Below, piece by piece: positions 6,990 to 13,362 of a stretch of DNA of 13,362 nucleotides. Position numbers and translations under genes: made by a program. The stretch's first letter is position 1; each line of letters begins with the position of its first letter. This DNA comes from an uncultured Opitutia bacterium (lineage in GTDB: Bacteria > Verrucomicrobiota > Verrucomicrobiia > Opitutales > UBA953), in NCBI GenBank assembly GCA_903957465.1, contig CAJBPJ010000178.1:1-13362 (forward strand), read 5' to 3'. Below the pieces are notes generated by a model. The model saw nothing but the letters and a program-made list of their open reading frames with translations, ran no database searches and had not been told where the DNA came from.

Positions 6990-8069
6990 TTAGATTCCCT
7001 GCTCCGACATGCCATCGTTGAGTGCCGCAATGAGTGTGGCGATTGTTGCATCCGTTTCATCTCCCATATTGGAGATGCGGAAGGTCTTACCTTTTAATTT
7101 TCCGTAGCCACCGTCGATGATGAGTGAGTGGCGTGCTTTCAGTGTCGCGTTGAGTTTTTCGAGATCCACGTTGCGCGTGTTTTGGAAGCAATTGAGGCCA
7201 CGGGTGCCGAATTCGCGTTTGGGTAAAAGCTCAAAGCCTTTTTGGAAACCCCAGCTGCGAACCGCTTCGTTGAGGCGCAGGTGACGCGCGAAACGGTTTT
7301 CTGCGCCTTCGGCTTCGATCTCTGTAAGCTTTTGGCGAAGGCCGTAGAGCAAAGAGATGCAAGGGGTGGAAGGGGTCATGCCCTTTAGGTGATTCTCGTG
7401 GAATTCGATTAAGTCGAAGTAGTACCCACGGTCAGTCATCGTGGCAGCGCGAGCACGGGCACGTTCGCTGACGGCTTGAAGGGAAAGTCCGGGAGGCAGC
7501 GCGAGGGCTTTTTGCGAACCGGTCAGGAGGATATCGATGCCCAGTTTATCTTTCTCGATGGCGAGCGTAGAGAAGGAGCTTACGGAATCGACGATCGAAA
7601 TGACGTCGGGGAATTCGCGGACAACCGCCATGATTTCAGCGATCGGGGACAATGTGCCTGTCGACGTCTCTGAGTGAATCAAAGTGATGGCGTCAAACTT
7701 CCCGGTAGAGAGCGCGGCGCGAACGGCAGCAGGGTCGACGATTTGTCCCCATTCGAAGCGCAGGGCTTCGGCGGGTTTTCCGCAGCGTTTGGCGACATCG
7801 AACCATTTATCTGAAAACGCGCCGTTCATGCAGTTAAGCACTCCCTTTTGGCAGACATTGCGGAGATTGCCTTCCATGAGGCCCCAGGCCGAACTAGTGG
7901 AGAGGTAGACGGGGTCTTGGGTGCGGAACAGCGATTGGAGTTTCGGCTGCATCTCTTGATAGAGAGCAACGAACCCTTTGGAGCGGTGGCCCATCATGGG
8001 CTGTGACATTGCCTTAAAGACGGAATCGGAGACCGTGATGGGTCCTGGTATATATAGACGGAGGCTCAT
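6990..8069 (-). CDS. Class V PLP-dependent aminotransferase (alanine/serine-glyoxylate aminotransferase family)
   Basis: Cytoplasmic pyridoxal-phosphate transaminase of the group holding serine-glyoxylate, alanine-glyoxylate and archaeal-type aspartate aminotransferases. The 359 residues are a normal length. Visible landmarks: N-terminal YIPGPITVS (6-14), MGHRSKGF (26-33), NGAFSDKW (82-89), the PLP-contacting Asp161 in VDSVSS, the Schiff-base lysine Lys187 in LLTGSQKA, and the C-terminal TFRISNMGD, matching the FRIGHMG-type motif that binds the substrate carboxylate. The substrate pair cannot be fixed from the sequence; phosphoserine or another amino donor is also possible. Its ATG overlaps the panD stop by four bases (ATGA, 8066-8069), so the two are translationally coupled. 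topB follows on the same strand after 32 bases. Confidence 0.9.
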   Translation of the reverse strand: MSLRLYIPGPITVSDSVFKAMSQPMMGHRSKGFVALYQEMQPKLQSLFRTQDPVYLSTSSAWGLMEGNLRNVCQKGVLNCMNGAFSDKWFDVAKRCGKPAEALRFEWGQIVDPAAVRAALSTGKFDAITLIHSETSTGTLSPIAEIMAVVREFPDVISIVDSVSSFSTLAIEKDKLGIDILLTGSQKALALPPGLSLQAVSERARARAATMTDRGYYFDLIEFHENHLKGMTPSTPCISLLYGLRQKLTEIEAEGAENRFARHLRLNEAVRSWGFQKGFELLPKREFGTRGLNCFQNTRNVDLEKLNATLKARHSLIIDGGYGKLKGKTFRISNMGDETDATIATLIAALNDGMSEQGI

Positions 8070-8467
8070 CGAAGGAAGGTGGAGAGGAGTTCGGGGGAGG
8101 CGTTAAGGTTATCCATGCGGACAATCTTACGGTTGCGCTCGCTGAGGGTAACGGTCCGGGGACGCCAGTTGGCGGCTTCTTCGGCTGTCACATGGGCAAA
8201 GCTCATGATTGTGAGCAGGTCGCCGGGCTTACCGAGGTGGCAGGTGCCGCCATTGAGGCAGATTTCGCGGCTGCCGGCGGGGGCGGGGATGGCGTAGGTC
8301 TCGAAGCGTTGTCCGTTGGAAATATTCCCAATCAGGATCTTTTCGTAGGGCAGCATCCCGACGAGTGCGAGTAGCTCGGAATCAATTGCGAGGCTGCCTT
8401 CATAGTCGAGGCGGGCGCCGGTAACTTCGGCACGAAGTAGCTTGGTCCGTAGGATGTCGATCCGCAT
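8066..8467 (-). CDS. panD: Aspartate 1-decarboxylase (pyruvoyl-dependent)
   Basis: Decarboxylates L-aspartate to beta-alanine for pantothenate and coenzyme A. The proenzyme cleaves itself to form a pyruvoyl cofactor. The 133 residues show the cleavage site Gly24-Ser25 in DYEGSLAID at exactly the E. coli numbering. Lys9, Arg54 (in GQRFETYAI), Tyr58 and Asn72 (ICLNGG) are all in place. LPYEKI (39-44) and KPGDLLTI are typical. The segment after Asn72 is GGTCHLGKPGD, where most homologues have GAAARL, a mild deviation. E. coli PanD is 126 residues. The gene is first in its transcription unit, divergent from lpxK across 63 bases. No SD; the bases before the ATG are C-rich (CCCCTCC). E. coli-type PanD needs PanZ for maturation; no partner is visible here. 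Confidence 0.96.
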   Translation of the reverse strand: MRIDILRTKLLRAEVTGARLDYEGSLAIDSELLALVGMLPYEKILIGNISNGQRFETYAIPAPAGSREICLNGGTCHLGKPGDLLTIMSFAHVTAEEAANWRPRTVTLSERNRKIVRMDNLNASPELLSTFLR

Positions 8468-8486
8468 GGAGGGGGTTGCTTCTCAT

Positions 8487-8503
8487 CGCGGGGCTTGCCC
8501 GCG
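8487..8503. repeat. GC-rich inverted repeat in the panD/lpxK divergent spacer
   Basis: Perfect 6-base arms CGCGGG and CCCGCG around the 5-base loop GCTTG. It sits in the 63-base space between the panD ATG (8467) and the lpxK ATG (8531). Neither strand has a T-run after it, so it is not a standard terminator. A second short dyad, TTTGT-C-ACAAA, lies 9 bases further on (8513-8523). They could be operator half-sites or an RNA hairpin in either 5' leader. Short dyads of this size arise by chance, so the role is unproven. Confidence 0.4.
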
Positions 8504-8530
8504 TCAAACAACTTTGTCACAAACGACGTA

Positions 8531-9727
8531 ATGGCAGGTAAACACCGAGGACCTATTTCAGCGATTGCTCAGAGCATCGCAGGGTTTGCTGTTGATGTTG
8601 CTTATGACCGCCGAACCGGGCCCTTAGCTGCCTTCTTGGCCGCATTTTTACTGGTTCTTTCGTGGGTCTTTGGTGTGCTTGTCCGCCTCCGTCTTTGGCT
8701 TTATCGCGAACGTCTTTTTCACGATACACCCCTTGGGTGTAAGGTCGTGGTCGTAGGTAATCTTACGGTCGGCGGTACGGGAAAGACCCCAGTGGTGATG
8801 AAAATCGCCCGTGTTTTGTCGGAACGTGGACGTAAAGTGGCCATTCTATCGCGTGGTTATAAGGGCAAAACCGATTCGCCGATTCGCCGATTTTGGCGTT
8901 GGTTAACCCAGGGTCACCGCCCAGATCCCTTGGTTGTTTCGGACGGACATGCCGTACTCAGTGGACCCGAAGAAGCTGGGGATGAGCCTTACATGATGGC
9001 GCGAAATCTTTGCGATGCGGGCGTCGTTGTGATTGTTGATCGTGATCGGGTGGAGGGAGGGCGTTTCGCGCTACGACGCTTTGGGGTCGATACGATTATC
9101 TTGGACGACGGACTGCAGTACTTGCCGCTGCATGGGCAGATTAATTTGCTCCTCGTTGATCGTCATAACCCTTTTGGCAATCGTTGCATGTTGCCCCGTG
9201 GCATTTTGCGGGAACCTGTTTCCAATCTTTCGCGCGGTACGTTTATCTTTGTGACCAAGTGCGATGGCCCGGTGCCGCCGGAGCTCGAAGCGGAGATTCG
9301 TCGTCATAATGCCACGGCGGAGATTGTCGCCTGTGCGCATCGCCCACGTGAATTTGTCGAAGTCGATGGACCGGGTCGATTCCCGCTTGATCATTTAAAG
9401 GGTAAGCGGGTGATGGCATTCTCGGGTATTGCCACCCCTGAGCGCTTCGAAGCCACCTTACGCGATGTTGGAGTTAACCTCGTCGCTAATCGCCGATTCC
9501 TCGACCACCATGCGTTTGCTGAAGAGGACTTAGACGAAATTCTTGAGCGAGCCTTGAGGGCGAAGGCTGATTATATTGTGACAACCGAGAAGGACGCCGT
9601 GCGCTTGCAGACGGAGTTCCATCCATCGATTCCTCTGCTTTATATACGACTCGATGTCGATGTCCTGGGCGGAAACGAAGGCTTTAACAGCGCCATCGAA
9701 CGTATCTGTCTAGGTTCAGTCCGCTAA
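8531..9727 (+). CDS. lpxK: Tetraacyldisaccharide 4'-kinase LpxK
   Basis: Phosphorylates the 4' position of tetraacyldisaccharide-1-phosphate to make lipid IVA, a late step of lipid A synthesis; inner membrane, cytoplasmic face. The 398 residues have an N-terminal membrane segment at about 32-52 followed by the P-loop kinase domain. The Walker A motif is VGNLTVGGTGKTP at 75-87. Further family marks are LSRGYKGK (96-103), GDEPYMMA (about 140-147), LDDGLQYL (about 181-188), LPRGILREP (about 211-219), FSGIATPERF, DHHAF and TTEKDAVRL. The DDGxQ motif is followed by Tyr where many LpxK proteins have His. The segment at 104-139 between SRGY and GDEP is somewhat long. The ATG at 8531 is preferred over the in-frame TTG at 8495, which lies inside the inverted repeat. 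It ends 3 bases from the convergent binding-protein gene. Confidence 0.95.
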   Translation: MAGKHRGPISAIAQSIAGFAVDVAYDRRTGPLAAFLAAFLLVLSWVFGVLVRLRLWLYRERLFHDTPLGCKVVVVGNLTVGGTGKTPVVMKIARVLSERGRKVAILSRGYKGKTDSPIRRFWRWLTQGHRPDPLVVSDGHAVLSGPEEAGDEPYMMARNLCDAGVVVIVDRDRVEGGRFALRRFGVDTIILDDGLQYLPLHGQINLLLVDRHNPFGNRCMLPRGILREPVSNLSRGTFIFVTKCDGPVPPELEAEIRRHNATAEIVACAHRPREFVEVDGPGRFPLDHLKGKRVMAFSGIATPERFEATLRDVGVNLVANRRFLDHHAFAEEDLDEILERALRAKADYIVTTEKDAVRLQTEFHPSIPLLYIRLDVDVLGGNEGFNSAIERICLGSVR

Positions 9728-9730
9728 ACT

Positions 9731-11632
9731 TTAGTTCGTCCGCCAGCGGTCAAAGATACGTGTCGTCGGTTCGCCGCGGACTTTGCCAGCTTTGAAGTCA
9801 GCAAGGTCGACATCACGTTGTGCTGTATCCAGCCAGAAGAGACCGTACGTAAAGGGTTCATCGCTCGAACGGACGTCGAACTCCGCAGGGAAGCGCAACC
9901 ATGGCCAATGGGCAATGCGGTAGCCCGGTAAGCGGAAGGCGGGCACGAAGCTGGCTTCGTTGTAAACGAGACGTTGTATCTGGAAAGAGAGTTTCTTCAT
10001 CTCATCTTCGTCGGTTGATGCACGGAATGCATCGATGGGTTCATCGATAGCTGGGTTGTGTGTGCCCGTAATGTTATTGGTCTGACGCTTTGGAACGATC
10101 GCACCTGAAGATGTCTTCTCGATGGCATTGTCACTGTGGTGAGACTGCCAGAGCTCCGGGTATTTACCTGAAGCATTCCAGGCCCAGAAACACATATCAT
10201 GGCGTTTCTCCATGACCTTGCGGTACATGGTGGTGTGCTCGAGGGATTCCGTGCGTAGTTCTAAGCCGCAGCGCAGCGCAGACTCAACGAGGGTCGAAAG
10301 GAATTTGCGACGATCGGAGTCATCAAAGGTGAGCATAAACGACAAGCGTTGACCTTGGGAGTTTTGCAGTACGCCGTCGGCACCAAGTTCGGTATAGCCG
10401 GCGCGGGCGAATGCTTCGCGTGCAAGTTTTGGCGAATAGATGCGGGCTTTAATAGATTTATCGGTAAAGTCGCCGAATCCTTCGCTGAATTGATTCAAGC
10501 GCTCGTAGTCTCCGCGATAGAAGGTATCGATCACACGTTGGAAATCGATAGAGTGTTGAATCCCGATACGAATGTCACGGTTGTCGAGTGGCGCTCGTAA
10601 GATGTTAAGGTAAAGTCCGTAGGGTGGACGCGGGATGTCGTTGAAGAACTGAACTTTAGTTAAGTAGCCCTTTTGGAAAGCAGCGGTTTCGTTGGTGCCA
10701 TACCAGTAGCGCGGTGTGCCGATGGGCATCATATCCAGTTCGCCCTGGAGCATGATTTGGTAGGCTTTGTCGATTTCACGGACGATGCGGAATTTAATCG
10801 CTCCGACGTTATAACGGTAGCGGTAGAACTTACGATGGTCACCCCACCAATCTTCTACGCGCGTCATGGTGATATCTTGGTCGCGACGGAAGTTCTCGGG
10901 GCGAATTTCATAGGCGCCCGTCGTCGGTTGGAATTTTTGCGCGTAGGCAGTTACATAATCGGGACCAAAATCTTTGTAAAACTGTCGGGGCGTGGGTGGT
11001 AAAGCGCCGAGTCAGTTGATTTGGTCGGGACGTTTGCGTGGGGCATGAATGGCGATGGTGTAGTCGTCGTACTTCGTAATCCCGCCCCATTCGCGTGTAT
11101 AGAAGTCCGCGTACCAATCCGCATCTGCCCAAGGCGAGCGGTGGAAATAAAAGGTGTAGAAGTAATCATCGGCAGTGACGGGCTGCCCGTCGGTGAAGCG
11201 GGCATTCGGGTCGAGCTTGAAGTAGGCGGTCATGCCGTCTTTGGATATCGCCCAGTGAGTGGCGAGACCGGGGATGGTTTTAAAAGTATTGGGATGGGCG
11301 CCGAGTAGATTGAAATCGTTAGAGTCGTAGGCGTAACCGCGGAAGCTGTTGTTGGCATTTGGACCGACACGTCGGAGTACAGGTGGGGTCGAGCGATCCA
11401 TCATGCGCAGGGTTCCGCCACGTTTCGCTGCAGGATCTGCGAACTCTTTTTCATTATCACCATCTTCCCATTTGAGGTCATTCGGTAGATCGCTCGGTTT
11501 GGCAAAATGGAAGAACCCTGGATGGTCTTTATAGAAGATAGCTGCGCGGGGGTCTTGGAAGACATCTTCCGGACGCATCTCTGCACCATTAAGCCCGCTT
11601 AGGCAGAGGAAAATGAAAACGAAGTGTTTCAT
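9731..11632 (-). pseudogene. YejA-like extracellular solute-binding protein (family 5), interrupted by one in-frame TGA
   Basis: Periplasmic oligopeptide-binding component of the Yej-type importer encoded just upstream. The reading frame is 633 codons long and is broken only by TGA at codon 207 (11012-11014). The N-terminal piece (206 residues) has a signal peptide (about 1-17, cleavage near LNGA-E), PAAKRGGTLRMM and a typical NARFTDGQPVTADD segment of the SBP_5 fold. The downstream piece continues in exactly the same frame (LGALPPTPRQFYKDFG ... TTGAYEI ... DWWG) and keeps SBP_5 features such as RPPYGLYLNI, DNRDIRIGIQHSIDF and a C-terminal FWLDTAQRDVD. The later ATG at 10867 would leave out a conserved 48-residue segment, so it is not a natural start. 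The first ATG overlaps the yejE stop (ATGA, 11629-11632), implying coupling. A nonsense mutation or a base-call error is most likely; readthrough is possible. Confidence 0.82.
11012..11014 (-). other. Internal in-frame TGA codon in the solute-binding protein gene
   Basis: The codon order on the minus strand is ATC AAC TGA CTC GGC. The frame is open on both sides, and protein similarity to YejA-type proteins continues without a shift, so this is a single-base nonsense change and not an indel. TGG to TGA (Trp lost) is one simple origin, but the ancestral residue is not known. TGA is a working stop in topB, panD and yejE here, which argues against a reassigned code. Confidence 0.88.
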
Positions 11633-12915
11633 GTGTCGGTTTTGCGTGGGTCGAATGCGTCGCGGACAGCTTCGCCGACAAAGTTAACGAGTACCAGTGT
11701 GCTCACCATGCAGAAGACAGTGGGCGTCGCGATCCACCATGACATCCAGTTCTCTTTTCCTTGGCGCAGTAATTCACCCCACGATGGTTCGGTTGGCGGT
11801 AGTCCGAACCCTAGGTAATCGAGTGCCGACAGTGATGCGATGAGTCCTGCGATACTGAAGGGCAGCATGGTCACGGCCACGGTGATAGTATTGGGGAGAA
11901 TGTGCCGAATGATGATACGCAAGTGACTCGCACCGAGCGTGCGTGATGCCGCTACATAATCTTTGGAGGCAGTCGAATAGGCAGCAGCTCGCATTTGGTG
12001 TGCGAGGCCGATCCAGGAAAACGCCACCAAGATAATCATGAGCAGCGCGAGCGAAGGCTCAAGGAGTGTGGACAAAAGAATGACCGCGTAGAGGAAGGGA
12101 ATGTTGGACCATACTTCGATGGCGCGTTGTGCGACCAAGTCGAACCATCCGCCGAAATATCCCATGGCGGCACCGAGGAGTAGGCCGATGACATACATCA
12201 CGGGGATGTAGATGCAGGCAGCGATAAGGATGACGCGGTACCCGTAGAAAAGTCGTGCGAAGATATCATGGCCGGATTCATCGGTGCCCAAGAGATGTCC
12301 ATCGAGCCCGGGTGGTGCGGGTGCGGGGACGTAGGTATAAAGGGTGCCGTTGGGCGTCCAGTCAGTGGCTTCACCGATTTGATCGACCAGCTTTCCTTTT
12401 TCAAATTTACCACGCGCAACTTGGTTGCTGTCGCGCAACTTACGTGCGTCGCCGTGTAGTTTGCCGTCCATAACCGTCCAGCTCATCTCGCGGGTACCAT
12501 CGGTATTGAGACGGAAGATGCGACCTTCGGCGATGCTACCTTGGGGTGAAGACCAGCGTCCTTCGGCGTTGAGCTGAGCGGGCAGATTAACTTCGCAGAC
12601 TTCGTTTGCTGCGAAGGGAATGAGGGGAAGTACAATCCAGTTTGGTGAACCTTCGGTTTCCCACTTTGATTGCAGGATGCGCCAATTCGGTTCGACGTCG
12701 CCCGGTAATCCTAACTCCGAACTCGGAATGCGCGTTGAGAAGATTGGAAAACGCAGTTCACCCTCATAACGCATTACTAAGGGTCGTTTGCCGACGAGGA
12801 GTGGGCCCAGGAGTGCAAGGATGCTGATGACACTCAGGATAATAAAAGAGTACCAGCCACGCTTCATGGACTGGAAGCGTGCAAAGCGGCGTCGGGTGAT
12901 GGCGTCGAATTGCAT
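11629..12915 (-). CDS. yejE: Oligopeptide ABC transporter permease YejE (OppC/DppC family) with an enlarged periplasmic loop
   Basis: Inner-membrane permease of the Yej peptide importer. The protein has 428 residues versus about 341 in E. coli YejE. It shares the N-terminal ARF...RRGYWS-like start (RFARFQSMKRGWYS), the first membrane segment at about 22-41, PLVMRYEGELRFPI (45-58), HLLGTDESGHDIFAR (207-221), the ABC permease EAA-type loop at about 320-342 (DYVAASRTLGAS...RHILPN), SLSALDYLGFGLP, SWGELLRQGKENW and the C-terminal FVGEAVRDAFDP. The extra length lies between residues about 108 and 200 in the first periplasmic loop. The part at 126-179 has DGKLHGDARKLRD and GKFEKGKLVDQ, resembling MORN-type repeats. 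The gene starts 2 bases after yejB ends and overlaps the next gene by 4 bases. Confidence 0.93.
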   Translation of the reverse strand: MQFDAITRRRFARFQSMKRGWYSFIILSVISILALLGPLLVGKRPLVMRYEGELRFPIFSTRIPSSELGLPGDVEPNWRILQSKWETEGSPNWIVLPLIPFAANEVCEVNLPAQLNAEGRWSSPQGSIAEGRIFRLNTDGTREMSWTVMDGKLHGDARKLRDSNQVARGKFEKGKLVDQIGEATDWTPNGTLYTYVPAPAPPGLDGHLLGTDESGHDIFARLFYGYRVILIAACIYIPVMYVIGLLLGAAMGYFGGWFDLVAQRAIEVWSNIPFLYAVILLSTLLEPSLALLMIILVAFSWIGLAHQMRAAAYSTASKDYVAASRTLGASHLRIIIRHILPNTITVAVTMLPFSIAGLIASLSALDYLGFGLPPTEPSWGELLRQGKENWMSWWIATPTVFCMVSTLVLVNFVGEAVRDAFDPRKTDT

Positions 12916-12917
12916 GG

Positions 12918-13362
12918 TTAGTTTGATTTATCGAAACGGATGCGTGGATCGGCCAAGGCCACGCATAGGTCGGAGAGAACGTTACCAATAAGCATCAGCA
13001 GGCTGCTGACGGTAAGGATGCCGAGGAAGACGGGGAAGTTGCGATGGACGAGAGCGTCGAAGCTCAGCAGGCCCATGCCGTCGATATCGAAGGTGTATTC
13101 GATGAGGAAAGAGCCCGTCAGGAAGAAGCCAATGATATGTCCGAAGTTAGCCGCCAGCGGGATGAGCGAGTTTCGTAATGCGTGTACAATGACGATACGT
13201 GCTTTGCTCAACCCTTTGGCGCGGGCAGTGCGAACATGGTCAGCCGAAAGATTATCGAGGAGACTATTCTTGGCGAAGAGCGTGAGCATCGTGAATGAGC
13301 CGATGGTTTCGCATGTGAGCGGTATAAAGGTATGTTTGAAGTCAGGCGCAAAACCTGAATGC
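12918..13362 (-). CDS. yejB: Oligopeptide ABC transporter permease YejB (OppB/DppB family; 3' part)
   Basis: Second inner-membrane permease of the Yej importer. About 147 C-terminal residues are visible; the gene runs past the window end and the frame is open to the edge. The visible part has FTMLTLFAKNSLLDNL, the EAA-type coupling loop HVRTARAKGLSKARIVIVH...RNSLIPL, a membrane segment with FFLTGSFLIEYTFDIDG, GLLSFDALVHRNFPVFLGI, and the final membrane helix ending in DLCVALADPRIRF. This closely follows the C terminus of E. coli YejB (TARAKGLSEKRV, GLLSFEAALNRDYPV, DPRIDF). The ATG at 13289 is internal (a Met inside the domain) and is not the true start. It is followed by yejE after 2 bases. 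The ATPase gene yejF is not visible. Confidence 0.93.
   Translation of the reverse strand, partial: HSGFAPDFKHTFIPLTCETIGSFTMLTLFAKNSLLDNLSADHVRTARAKGLSKARIVIVHALRNSLIPLAANFGHIIGFFLTGSFLIEYTFDIDGMGLLSFDALVHRNFPVFLGILTVSSLLMLIGNVLSDLCVALADPRIRFDKSN

Noticed and set aside
9721..9749. Possible stem CCGCT / AGCGG spanning the lpxK and binding-protein ends as a shared terminator
   Set aside because: A 5-base stem with a 19-base loop and no U-tract is too weak to call a terminator.
9731..10867. An independent gene beginning at the ATG at 10867
   Set aside because: The frame is open and homologous back to 11011, directly behind the internal TGA, so this is the second half of the broken binding-protein gene.
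11012..11014. Selenocysteine or TGA-as-tryptophan code
   Set aside because: TGA ends topB, panD and yejE normally, tryptophan is encoded by TGG throughout, and the hairpin after the stop lacks the loop features of a bacterial SECIS element.

Overview
The window is a compact stretch of chromosome from a Gram-negative bacterium. LpxK (lipid A biosynthesis) implies an LPS-bearing outer membrane, and TatA and a Yej-type oligopeptide importer fit this. The combination of genes, the verrucomicrobial look of the ABC exporter cluster, and the near absence of Shine-Dalgarno sequences suggest a member of the PVC group, possibly Verrucomicrobiota (Opitutae-like). This placement is inference from gene content only. 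I see no rRNA, tRNA, CRISPR array, insertion sequence, integrase or phage gene, and no gene-free stretch longer than about 65 bases.

Layout: (1) 1-1392, minus strand: tatA, ribE and the 5' part of lipA in one direction. (2) 1423-4208, plus strand, divergent from tatA: acylphosphatase, ABC-type ATPase, ABC-2 permease and a membrane-anchored helical protein of unknown function, packed at +6, +3 and -1 base spacing, so almost certainly one transcript. (3) 4213-8467, minus strand: panD and a class V aminotransferase overlapping by 4 bases, followed by a large topoisomerase III. (4) 8531-9727, plus strand: lpxK, divergent from panD. (5) 9731-13362, minus strand: yejB (partial), yejE and a YejA-like periplasmic binding protein gene, forming an oligopeptide uptake operon whose ATPase gene is not in the window.

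Genes that work together: the Yej genes form one importer. The ATPase and ABC-2 permease form one ABC transporter, with the 3426-4208 protein as a probable accessory. PanD makes beta-alanine for pantothenate/CoA, and its translational overlap with an aminotransferase hints at linked nitrogen metabolism. tatA, ribE and lipA look like a housekeeping group without an obvious shared pathway.

The most notable points are an in-frame TGA that splits the otherwise intact binding-protein gene, although TGA is a normal stop elsewhere in the window; an extra periplasmic domain resembling MORN-type repeats inserted in YejE; the uncharacterised protein tied to the ABC-2 transporter; and nearly SD-free translation starts. 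Nothing here is clearly a new defence or mobile system.
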